Source: Acinetobacter sp. CS-2 (GTDB taxonomy: Bacteria > Pseudomonadota > Gammaproteobacteria > Pseudomonadales > Moraxellaceae). From it: a stretch of DNA of 64,000 nucleotides. Of the stretch, positions 56,865 to 64,000 are shown in pieces (position 1 is the stretch's first letter; every line of letters begins with the position of its first letter). The stretch spans positions 620,001 through 684,000 of the forward strand of contig NZ_CP067019.1 of the NCBI RefSeq assembly GCF_016599715.1. The letters are read 5' to 3'. The position numbers and the translations under genes are program-made. The notes beneath the pieces were generated by a model that had not been told where the DNA came from, searched no databases, and worked only from the letters and a program-made list of their open reading frames with translations.

Positions 56865-56955
56865 CTTCCTAACCCTCTCCTAATAGGAGAGGGAATTGTT
56901 TCCTTCTCCCTTTGGGATGGGGAATATATTCCGCAAGGGAATGAGGGGGTTATAA
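56865..56955. repeat. REP-like intergenic repeat (copy D)
   Basis: CCCTCTCCTAATAGGAGAGGG palindrome (about 56872-56892), then CTTCTCCCTTTGGGATGGGG and ATATTCCGCAAGGGAATGAGGGGG, of the same general type as the copies at 33.5, 40.0 and 51.1 kb. It lies between convergent genes with no separate terminator visible. Confidence 0.7.
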
Positions 56956-56958
56956 AAA

Positions 56959-57885
56959 CTATTTCAATCCCGCCTCATGCTTTACTTCTTTGGCATTGGC
57001 ATACTGATCAATATCTTCCTCATTTAAAGGCTGAACAGCTGTAGGGCGATCAACAAAGCCCATTTTCGGTACTGGAATTTCAATCTGATTGGCGACAAAA
57101 CCGTTGCGGATACGTTCCTGCATTTCATCACGCACTTTTAAAAAGTTTTCACGGTTACACCAGATGGCAAATAACAGTTCAATGGAAGACTCACGGAAGG
57201 CTGTAACCGTAACCGCCGGTTTAGGGTCAGCCAGAACCAGTGGATATTTATTGGCTACATCCAGCAGTACTTCCCGAACTTTAATGATGTCCTCATGAAA
57301 GTTAATGGCTAAAGTGATTGGAATCCGCCGAATCGGGAATTTGGACAGGTTATAGACGGGAGCACGAATCAGCTGTTCGTTCGGTACGCGCACATAGACA
57401 TTGTCCTGAGTCAGCAGTTTTACCGAAAGCAGGTCAATTGAAATCACTTCACCTTCAATGGTGTGACCACGAATCAGGGTCATTTGTACCGTATCCCCAA
57501 TTTCAAAAGAACCTTCCCCAATCAGGAATAAACCGCTGATCAGGTTGGAAGCAGAGGTTTGTGAAGCAAAACCCAGCGCCACAGTTAAAATGCCGGCCGC
57601 ACCTAAAAACACGCTCAGTTTAAAACCGGCTTCTTTTAGGCTGGCCATCACAAAAATCAGGAAGATAAAATAAAAAATACCACGGCGCCAAACCAGACTT
57701 TGGTGGGCATTAAAGCGTGAGCCAACAGTGCGGATAAAGGTATTGGAGACAAAACGTGCAATTAAAAAACCAATAAGACATAGTACGACGGCAACGATAA
57801 TTTCAGTCAGGCGTTCTGTGTTGATATTGGTAAAAATACTTTTGAGGCTGCTGGTAATTTCTTTTGGGATATTCGAATCTGCCAT
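56959..57885 (-). CDS. Small-conductance mechanosensitive channel, MscS family
   Basis: A 308-aa inner-membrane channel that opens under membrane tension and releases solutes. Three hydrophobic segments occur at about 25-110. The pore-lining helix region is LSVFLGAAGILTVALGFASQTSASNLISGLFLI, followed by the MscS beta domain (GEGSFEIGDTVQM, EGEVISIDLLSVKLLTQDNVYVRVPNEQLIRAPVYNLS). The C-terminus is longer and charged. It is 9 bp downstream of the DUF432-like gene, and both are probably one operon. Confidence 0.93.
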   Translation of the reverse strand: MADSNIPKEITSSLKSIFTNINTERLTEIIVAVVLCLIGFLIARFVSNTFIRTVGSRFNAHQSLVWRRGIFYFIFLIFVMASLKEAGFKLSVFLGAAGILTVALGFASQTSASNLISGLFLIGEGSFEIGDTVQMTLIRGHTIEGEVISIDLLSVKLLTQDNVYVRVPNEQLIRAPVYNLSKFPIRRIPITLAINFHEDIIKVREVLLDVANKYPLVLADPKPAVTVTAFRESSIELLFAIWCNRENFLKVRDEMQERIRNGFVANQIEIPVPKMGFVDRPTAVQPLNEEDIDQYANAKEVKHEAGLK

Positions 57886-57894
57886 ATTGCCGCC

Positions 57895-58725
57895 CTAGAA
57901 AAATGAATCAAACATGTTGAACAAAGCACTTGCCTGTTCACGTGGTGGATGGACATACATCACTTCACCCGCATGAGGAGGGGTACGGTTTTCAATTCGA
58001 ATTCGTGGTGGTTTATCCAACCCTTCATGCAAAACTTTAATCTGTGACGTCCATAAGCGACCGGTGCTTTCACTGTAGAATAGGGGAAGTGCAGAAACCG
58101 GCACGTTCATCCGGTCAAAGCGTAATTGCTGATGACTGGTATTATGAAATTCAATCGGAGTCACCGCGCGAAAAGCACGTGGCTTGAGCTGATGCAGTTC
58201 AGTACGGCCATCAACCGCGGTGGCATAACAAATTTCACCGATACGATGATTGGGTCCGAACCAGGTATCTTTGGGCAGAATCACCGGAATATCAAACAGC
58301 GGGTCTTTTTGGCTTTCGACAAAGCCTGCAATCCATAAAGGGGTGCTGATATACAGCGTACCGCGCTGTCCTGCCGGAATATAAATCGGATCGACCGGTT
58401 TAATCACCACGGAACGATCGGCCAGGCGCGGCATCAGCTGTAATTTATTGTGAGTGGACTTGAACATATAACGTTCAACTTTCAGCGGTTGCGGAAAAGC
58501 AAAATTCGGATCTTCAATCGCATGCCACTTTTGTTCATAGTCGTACTGCACCTGTGGACGATGATATTCCATGCGCCATTCTTGCAGACCACGAGTCAGA
58601 CGAAATAACAGTGAACCAAACTGCCAGGCCTTAGGCTGATTCAATTCAAAGCTTTGTTCGCCCCACCATTTGATTAAATTGGGCTGCTCTGCATCTATCA
58701 GTTCATCGTTTTTAGACAACGGCAT
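57895..58725 (-). CDS. DUF432-like protein next to MscS
   Basis: A 276-aa soluble protein without signal or membrane segment. It has many aromatic residues and beta-strand patterns (VVIKPVDPIYIPAGQRGTLYISTPLWIAGFV ... FHNTSHQQLRFDRMNVPVSALPLFY). I believe it belongs to DUF432, a family often encoded beside mechanosensitive channels; this is recalled, not searched. Direct coupling to the channel gene (9 bp gap) suggests a shared role in osmotic or envelope stress. No catalytic motif is evident. Confidence 0.6.
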   Translation of the reverse strand: MPLSKNDELIDAEQPNLIKWWGEQSFELNQPKAWQFGSLLFRLTRGLQEWRMEYHRPQVQYDYEQKWHAIEDPNFAFPQPLKVERYMFKSTHNKLQLMPRLADRSVVIKPVDPIYIPAGQRGTLYISTPLWIAGFVESQKDPLFDIPVILPKDTWFGPNHRIGEICYATAVDGRTELHQLKPRAFRAVTPIEFHNTSHQQLRFDRMNVPVSALPLFYSESTGRLWTSQIKVLHEGLDKPPRIRIENRTPPHAGEVMYVHPPREQASALFNMFDSFF

Positions 58726-58818
58726 ATTTCCTTTATAGCTTAATCATTAAAAACAGACTTCACGCTGTCTTATGCTTAGAGTACACTCAAATCAATTTAT
58801 TCATCATTATAAACTTTG

Positions 58819-60306
58819 ATGCAAGTACTTAAACAATTACAAATACCATATAGTTTTGCCAAGCGTCATGGCGTATTGCTGCGCTACGAGGGCAATCAGG
58901 CTTTTATTGTACGCCGTGAAAATACGCCCTTGCTGGCGATACAGGAAGCACGTCGCTATTTGGGGCATCCGGCACAGCACCAGTTGTGTTCTGAGCAGGA
59001 ATTTCATCAGTTACTCAGTTCCAGTTTTGCTGGTGATACCGGAGAATCGCAACAGGTAGCAGCTGGTCTGGAAGATCATCCCGATTTACTCAGTTTGGCA
59101 GATTCGGTGCCAGAAGCTGAAGATTTAATGGATCAGGAAGATGATGCACCGATTGTCCGGCTGATCAATGCCTTGCTGTCTGAAGCCATCCGCGTGGGGG
59201 CTTCCGATATTCATATTGAATCCTTTGAGAAAAAACTGTCGGTACGTTTACGTGTCGATGGACAGTTGCGCGAAATTGTACAACCGCGTCGTGAACTGGC
59301 ACCATTGTTGGTGTCACGTATTAAAGTCATGGCCAAACTGGATATTGCCGAAAAGCGGATTCCGCAAGATGGCCGTATTTCGTTACGTCTTGCTGGACGA
59401 GAAGTGGATGTGCGGGTTTCGACGCTGCCTTCATCACATGGTGAGCGTGTGGTCATGCGTTTACTGGACAAGCAGGCCGGACGTCTGAATATGACCCATC
59501 TGGGCCTGATGCAACCGGATTATGAATGCTTAACCCATCTGGTGCATCGTCCACACGGCATTATTCTGGTGACTGGACCAACCGGTTCGGGTAAAACCAC
59601 CACCTTATATGCAGCCTTGTCTGACCTGAATGATGGCTCAAAAAATATTCTGACGGCTGAAGATCCAATTGAATATCAACTGGAAGGTATCGGACAAACT
59701 CAGGTCAACAGTAAAGTAGACATGACCTTTGCCCGTGCTTTAAAAGCCATGCTGCGTCAGGACCCGGATGTGGTGATGGTCGGGGAAATCCGTGATCTGG
59801 AAACGGCTGAAATTGCCGTTCAGGCATCTCTTACCGGTCACTTGGTTTTATCTACACTACATACCAATACGGCAATTGGTGCAGTCACCCGTTTAAAAGA
59901 TATGGGCATTGAACCATTCTTGCTGGCCAGCTCCCTGATTGGAGTGATTGCCCAGCGTTTGGTTCGAACCTTATGTCCACGCTGTGCCACATGGCATGAC
60001 GCTGATGCGTTTGAAACCGAAATTTTCAAACATTTACAAACAGATGCTGTATTTAAATTACCGAAACCGAAAGGTTGTGATCACTGTTCGCATAGCGGTT
60101 TTATGGGGCGTACCGCCATTTATGAAATTGTCCCTGTGGATGAACCCATGCGCCGTTTGATTCATGGCAATGCTGCGGAATATGAGCTGGAAAGCTATGC
60201 GCGTAAACAGTCTGGTTCAATCCGCGATGATGGTTTACGTAAAGTACTGGCAGGAAAAACCACTTTGGAGGAAGTACTGCGTGTGACCAATGAAGCTGCC
60301 GAATAA
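58819..60306 (+). CDS. gspE: Type II secretion ATPase GspE
   Basis: Cytosolic hexameric ATPase that drives the type II secretion pseudopilus. From ATG 58819 it is 495 aa (the TTG just before is less likely). The N-terminal docking domain is followed by the secretion ATPase core: Walker [11 protein letters not shown] at about 253-262, the Asp box ILTAEDPIEYQL, the Walker B region VVMVGEIRDLETAE and the His box LSTLHTNTA. A zinc site is formed by LCPRC (about 384) and GCDHCSHSGFMGR. The length, zinc site and lack of a long N-terminal PilB domain favour GspE over PilB. No other gsp genes are adjacent. Confidence 0.88.
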   Translation: MQVLKQLQIPYSFAKRHGVLLRYEGNQAFIVRRENTPLLAIQEARRYLGHPAQHQLCSEQEFHQLLSSSFAGDTGESQQVAAGLEDHPDLLSLADSVPEAEDLMDQEDDAPIVRLINALLSEAIRVGASDIHIESFEKKLSVRLRVDGQLREIVQPRRELAPLLVSRIKVMAKLDIAEKRIPQDGRISLRLAGREVDVRVSTLPSSHGERVVMRLLDKQAGRLNMTHLGLMQPDYECLTHLVHRPHGIILVTGPTGSGKTTTLYAALSDLNDGSKNILTAEDPIEYQLEGIGQTQVNSKVDMTFARALKAMLRQDPDVVMVGEIRDLETAEIAVQASLTGHLVLSTLHTNTAIGAVTRLKDMGIEPFLLASSLIGVIAQRLVRTLCPRCATWHDADAFETEIFKHLQTDAVFKLPKPKGCDHCSHSGFMGRTAIYEIVPVDEPMRRLIHGNAAEYELESYARKQSGSIRDDGLRKVLAGKTTLEEVLRVTNEAAE

Positions 60307-60385
60307 GTGGGATCATGACTGATCATCTGTACTTGTAAATAAAAAAACATAGCTTTAAAGCTTTGCGGCACTGTACTTAAAAGTA

Positions 60386-60421
60386 AAAAGGTTGATCGTA
60401 TTTGTTGATCAACCTTTTTTA
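60386..60421. terminator. Bidirectional terminator between gspE and amidase gene
   Basis: AAAAAGGTTGATC and GATCAACCTTTTTT pair across a 9-base loop. Confidence 0.9.
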
Positions 60422-60441
60422 TGGGTATTAAAAATCTAAGT

Positions 60442-61266
60442 TTAGAATTGCAGCAAACGACGGTGCTGCATCAAAGGCATTGACTCACGGATTTTGGTTT
60501 GTTCGGCTAAATCAAACGGTACGGTAATTAGTTGAGCGCCTTCATTTTCTACCATTGCCAACAACTGCCCGCGTGAATTGGCAGCGCCTGCATGCCCCCA
60601 AGTTTGGCGTTTTTCACCATGCCAGCCTTGTTGAGCTGCACCTAAAATCTGGCATTGGCTGTCCATCGCACGGGCTTGTAGTAGTAATTGCCAGTGCATT
60701 TGGCCGGTAGTGTAGGTAAAGGCGGATGGTGCGGTAAGTATGTTTGCACCTTGACTGCGTAAGGTTAAAGCCAGTTCTGGAAAACGCAAGTCATAACACA
60801 CCATTAAGCCAATATTACCAAACGGAGTTTTGGCAATCACTACATCAGTACCCGGTTCAAAGAATCGAGATTCCTGATAGCCACCCACAACATCACCCAC
60901 TTGTACATCAAACAGGTGAATCTTGTCATAACGTGCTTCAGTACCTTCAGGACTAATACATAAACTGACGGTACGTACACGGCCATCACTCATGATGGAA
61001 CCATCTGGGCGGAATGGGCAGGGAAGTGTTCCTGCTACAATCCAGATTTGATATTGATGTGCCAGTTGTTCCAGACGTTTCTGAAGGCTTTCAAACTGTG
61101 CTGCGGTCTCGCGTTGTTTTCCACCTGCAAAACAGATGAAGTTTTCAGGGAAAACAATCAGCTCTGCACCATCGGCTTTACTTTGTTGTATCAATGACTC
61201 GATTACGATGAAATTGGCTTCAATATCATCCTGGGAATTCATTTGTACAACAGAGAGTAAAGTCAT
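60442..61266 (-). CDS. Nitrilase-superfamily amidase (deaminated glutathione amidase-like)
   Basis: A 274-aa cytosolic hydrolase of the carbon-nitrogen hydrolase superfamily. The Glu-Lys-Cys triad is visible in VFPENFICF (Glu42), YDKIHLFDV (Lys) and LMVCYDLRFPE (Cys). The C-terminal CQILGAAQQGWHGEKRQTWGHAGA is close to the Nit1/NitA branch, which repairs deaminated glutathione, rather than to omega-amidase or true nitrilases. The subgroup is a judgement by motif. It is followed upstream by the GigA/GigB pair on the same strand. Confidence 0.85.
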   Translation of the reverse strand: MTLLSVVQMNSQDDIEANFIVIESLIQQSKADGAELIVFPENFICFAGGKQRETAAQFESLQKRLEQLAHQYQIWIVAGTLPCPFRPDGSIMSDGRVRTVSLCISPEGTEARYDKIHLFDVQVGDVVGGYQESRFFEPGTDVVIAKTPFGNIGLMVCYDLRFPELALTLRSQGANILTAPSAFTYTTGQMHWQLLLQARAMDSQCQILGAAQQGWHGEKRQTWGHAGAANSRGQLLAMVENEGAQLITVPFDLAEQTKIRESMPLMQHRRLLQF

Positions 61267-61290
61267 GGTGTAAGCTCTAAATCATCATTT

Positions 61291-61809
61291 TTATACGTTT
61301 TGCTGCGACACTTGTTCTAAGGTGTCTTGTTCTTTTTGTAATTGTTTCACCAAAGGTTCAAACATGTTTTGGTTACTTTCATTTAACTTCATCAATGTTT
61401 TATGCGCATCTAGAACAGTGGTTAACATGGCGTTATGGGTAATGTGCTCTTCGATTAGCTCGCGAGTACATACTTTCGGATCACCACAGTAATTTAAAAT
61501 CACGAATACCTGTCCCAAGCCCATGCTATTGGCCAAGGTAGTAATATCCGGATTGGTGGATAACATGACTGCCTGAATTTGATGGACCTGTTTCAGCTTT
61601 AAACCCAGCTTGGCCAGTACACCTAAAACAGTGCTGTCAATAAATGTGGTTTGGGTTAAATCTACGATTGCCCCAACGACATTTGATTGCTGTTCAATTT
61701 TACTAAGAAGTTTGTCTAGACTAATACAAGATTGAGCACGCACTTCGCCAATAAGCTTAAAAATATGCGTTCCATTCAAGCTTGCATATTCAACATGACC
61801 TGTTGACAT
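61291..61809 (-). CDS. gigB: STAS-domain anti-sigma factor antagonist (GigB-like)
   Basis: A 172-aa cytosolic STAS protein from ATG 61809 (MSTGHVEYASL). The ATG at 61848 adds 13 hydrophobic residues and is less likely. The STAS core shows VGAIVDLTQTTFIDSTVLGVLAKLGL, with the Ser of IDST at the position phosphorylated in SpoIIAA-type antagonists. A C-terminal helical extension of about 60 residues follows. Together with the phosphatase gene upstream on the same strand it matches the GigA/GigB stress pathway of Acinetobacter baumannii, in which the phosphatase acts on this protein. Symbol by context and domain, not by alignment. Confidence 0.75.
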   Translation of the reverse strand: MSTGHVEYASLNGTHIFKLIGEVRAQSCISLDKLLSKIEQQSNVVGAIVDLTQTTFIDSTVLGVLAKLGLKLKQVHQIQAVMLSTNPDITTLANSMGLGQVFVILNYCGDPKVCTRELIEEHITHNAMLTTVLDAHKTLMKLNESNQNMFEPLVKQLQKEQDTLEQVSQQNV

Positions 61810-61922
61810 ATAAATGCCATTTGCAGAGAAGGATATTAAAATTATCACATAGGGCCACTATAGACTCAAGTAGCCTAGAGTCGTATATCGCTTAGTTGAA
61901 AGTTAACATATTGATTATACGA

Positions 61923-62891
61923 TTAATTCATTCGGCGTAAACTTAAGATGGCGATGTCGTCTGCCACATGTTCAGGGGCCTGAAAGGATTGATTCTGCAA
62001 ATGAAAGACTAATTTTTCAAATTGTTCATTCAGTCCGCCATCAAACGGTTCCAGTGCACCATCTGAACAAATAATAAACCGGGCATGTCGATTTAGCACA
62101 CATTCAAATTCTTCCACTTCCAGGTCTTCAGTCAGTCCCAAAGGGAAACTGCTGGTGTTTAAAATTTTAGGCGGCTGATTGGGTTCAAAGATAATGGCAG
62201 GAGGATAATGTCCGGCACTGGACCAGCGTAATTGATGGGTTTCTAAATTAAGAACGCCTGCAATCATGGTAATGTGCTTTTCGATATTTTCCTGAACCAG
62301 CATGCCATTCAGCTTTTTAATCAATTCACGGGGTGTTTTGGATCGGCCATGAAAAGCCGCCATCCAGGATGTCAGTAGACTGCTGGTGACACCATGTCCG
62401 GAAACATCGGCCAGATAAAACATGATTTCTTTATCGCTGATTTTCCAGTAATCGTACCAGTCACCAGACAAATAGGCAGAAGGTTGAAACAGAGTTTCAA
62501 CCTTATAGTTGATTAATTCTAGAGGGTTGGGCAGTAAACGTTTTTGTAATTCTGCTGCTGAAGGCAGGTCACGACTATCCTGATTACGCTTGTATTGGGC
62601 ATCAATTTTTAATAAGGAAGCTTCCGGATCACGTGGCAGCTTGTTCCAGATCCAGCCGGCTAAAGCACCCAATTCCCATGCCTGAGCCAATGCCATCCCT
62701 TCATTTTCAAAAGCCAGGACGATGGTCGGGAGTGACCATTGGTGAGTCAGATAGTCTTGTACATCAGCAATCGCTAAAATGGTCGGATCATATAAATTAA
62801 TATCATCTATGTGAATCATTTGCACACCGGGAAGTGCACTGAGTACCTGATCTAAATAAGGAATATTGCGAGTCGGTTGAATGAAATACAT
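61923..62891 (-). CDS. gigA: PP2C/SpoIIE-type phosphatase (GigA-like)
   Basis: A 322-aa cytosolic Ser/Thr phosphatase of the RsbU/SpoIIE type. The N-terminal ~110 residues look like a degenerate receiver-like domain (VQMIHIDDINLYDPTILAIADVQDYL). A linker with SAAELQKRLLPNP leads to the PPM core: YLSGDWYDYW (metal Asp), MFYLADVSGHGVTSSLL, RWSSAGHYPPAI and FIICSDGALEPFDGG. Metal-binding Asp residues are present, so it should be active. It is 113 bp before the STAS gene. In A. baumannii GigA and GigB form a pathway needed under antibiotic and stress conditions; identity here is by domain and synteny. Confidence 0.75.
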   Translation of the reverse strand: MYFIQPTRNIPYLDQVLSALPGVQMIHIDDINLYDPTILAIADVQDYLTHQWSLPTIVLAFENEGMALAQAWELGALAGWIWNKLPRDPEASLLKIDAQYKRNQDSRDLPSAAELQKRLLPNPLELINYKVETLFQPSAYLSGDWYDYWKISDKEIMFYLADVSGHGVTSSLLTSWMAAFHGRSKTPRELIKKLNGMLVQENIEKHITMIAGVLNLETHQLRWSSAGHYPPAIIFEPNQPPKILNTSSFPLGLTEDLEVEEFECVLNRHARFIICSDGALEPFDGGLNEQFEKLVFHLQNQSFQAPEHVADDIAILSLRRMN

Positions 62892-62948
62892 AAAGAAATT
62901 GTATGACCCTTAAATTGATATCATCTAGAGTTGTACTATAACAATCTA

Positions 62949-62981
62949 ATGATCAGCAAAGGAAGATGCTGTGCTGATCAT
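62949..62981. repeat. Inverted repeat between mlaA and gigA
   Basis: ATGATCAGC and GCTGATCAT flank a 15-base loop. Could be the mlaA transcript end or an operator before gigA; there is no strong T run. Confidence 0.5.
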
Positions 62982-63003
62982 ATTGCTATTAAATAGATAC
63001 GAC

Positions 63004-63969
63004 TTATTTGGTTGTAGTGTCTACGTCATCTTCTTGGATTTCATCATTGGATGAATCAGGATTACTTTGTTGATCTTGATCTTGATCTTCATTGCTGTCC
63101 TGATCATCTTCAATGAACATGGTTTCAGGTTCTAGACCTCTCTTTTCAGCAATGGAAAAACTTTTACGCTGTAAATAAATATCACGGATTGCCGCATATT
63201 TATCACCTTGTAAAACATCTTCAATGTCTAAAAGCTGGGAGCGGGCATCAATACCGCCTAACATTTGCTCACTCCAGTACACTCCATCACGATCTTCTAA
63301 AATATACTTTTGGGGACGGGCTTGACCATCGACAATCAGACCTAAAGTATCACGGAAAGTGCTAGGGCCAAACACAGGCAGGACTAGATAAGGACCAGAA
63401 GAAATACCGTAATAACCTAGCGTAGTGCCAAAATTTTCTTCTTCGACATATAAGCCGATACGACGAGCAGGGTCGGCAAAGCCTAGGGTGGTTAGAGTGT
63501 TAACGGTAAAGCGACCTAAAGATTCCGCAGCACGAAGTGGACGGCCTTGAATTAACTGGTTTACTGCATTCCATGGTTCCCCTAAATTTTTACGAAACTG
63601 GCGATAAGAGCCACGTACTTCATTAGGAACTTTTTCCTTATATTGAATCGCAAGAGGGCGGGCAACCTTGCGATCTAATACCTCATTAAAAGCAAATATC
63701 TGTCTATTTAAGGGTTGTAATGGATCTTTCTGGTTTTCAGGTTGAGTTGCACTTGCATCCACTTTCAAATCTTTGGCTTTAATGTTTTTTAATTCTTTCA
63801 ATACTTCAAGTCTGGAGTTGGTATGTTGAGCAGATTGAGTTTGTGCTGTAGCAGATTCTAGCTCTGAAGTATTCTGTGCTTCAGAAGGAGCAACTAAATC
63901 CTGCGCAAATACAGGAGAAATTAACCCTAAAGATAAAAAGCTAGCCCAAATATAATGAAAGTGACGCAT
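63004..63969 (-). CDS. mlaA: Phospholipid transport protein MlaA (VacJ)
   Basis: Outer-membrane component of the Mla system, which removes misplaced phospholipids from the outer leaflet. The signal peptide ends near SPVFAQ with no lipobox; there is no cysteine in the entire protein, unlike E. coli MlaA, which is a lipoprotein. The VacJ core runs from DPLQPLNRQIFAFNEVLDR (about 81) through the SLGRFTVNTLTTLGFADPA and GISSGPYLVLPVFGPSTFRDTLG motifs. A 50-residue acidic tail of Asp/Gln/Ser/Asn repeats ends it. At 321 aa it is longer than E. coli MlaA because of a linker and this tail. Other mla genes are not in the window. Confidence 0.9.
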   Translation of the reverse strand: MRHFHYIWASFLSLGLISPVFAQDLVAPSEAQNTSELESATAQTQSAQHTNSRLEVLKELKNIKAKDLKVDASATQPENQKDPLQPLNRQIFAFNEVLDRKVARPLAIQYKEKVPNEVRGSYRQFRKNLGEPWNAVNQLIQGRPLRAAESLGRFTVNTLTTLGFADPARRIGLYVEEENFGTTLGYYGISSGPYLVLPVFGPSTFRDTLGLIVDGQARPQKYILEDRDGVYWSEQMLGGIDARSQLLDIEDVLQGDKYAAIRDIYLQRKSFSIAEKRGLEPETMFIEDDQDSNEDQDQDQQSNPDSSNDEIQEDDVDTTTK

Positions 63970-64000
63970 AAAAAATCCTAGAGCTCTATTAAGTAAGCTG

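Overview
The window is a 64 kb chromosomal segment of a gammaproteobacterium, most probably an Acinetobacter (Moraxellaceae). The reasons are an AT-rich genome, gene neighbourhoods such as gigA/gigB and rhodanese-grxC-secB, ESPR-type autotransporter signals, and intergenic palindromes of the kind common in that genus. Nearly all of it is core genome: proteolysis, central carbon and acetate metabolism, proline synthesis, cell-wall recycling, translation, transcription termination, redox and DNA repair. No rRNA, tRNA or CRISPR array was seen.

Layout. 0-3 kb: intact clpP, followed by a clpX gene split by an IS982-family insertion just before its Walker B motif. 3-10.3 kb: a lipoprotein, class I fumarase, an 8-bp tandem repeat in front of a methyltransferase, and the ackA-pta acetate operon. 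10.5-21 kb: a small membrane protein, proA, an alpha/beta hydrolase fused to a PilZ domain, an LCMT-like methyltransferase, nagZ, prc and an MHYT-GGDEF-EAL protein. 21.1-26.5 kb: a segment with an ESPR autotransporter and an OmpA-like lipoprotein. It is bounded by a decayed copy of the prfC 5' end on the left and intact prfC on the right, with a 19-bp direct repeat at both borders. 28-33.5 kb: two DUF3298-type lipoproteins with a TatD hydrolase, an IS1-family element placed just upstream of a Bax-inhibitor-like membrane protein, and fabI.

33.6-50 kb is housekeeping: rhodanese-grxC-secB, rsgA, orn, tcdA, pheS-pheT-ihfA, an Ala-rich lipoprotein, rho, trxA, ppx, accA-tilS and proC-yggT. 51-64 kb holds polA, a large DUF2339 membrane protein, a MscS channel with a DUF432-like partner, a lone gspE, a nitrilase-family amidase, the GigA/GigB-like phosphatase and STAS pair, and mlaA.

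The main unusual signals are (1) the apparent insertion at the 5' end of prfC, the same site used by SXT/R391 elements, carrying a surface-protein pair but no visible integrase; (2) the natural disruption of clpX beside an intact clpP; (3) an IS1-family insertion that separates a gene from its likely promoter; (4) a 12-copy 8-bp repeat at the methyltransferase promoter; and (5) a family of G/C-run palindromes at four intergenic sites, three of them between convergent genes. All identifications come from reading the sequence and recalling families; no database search was run.
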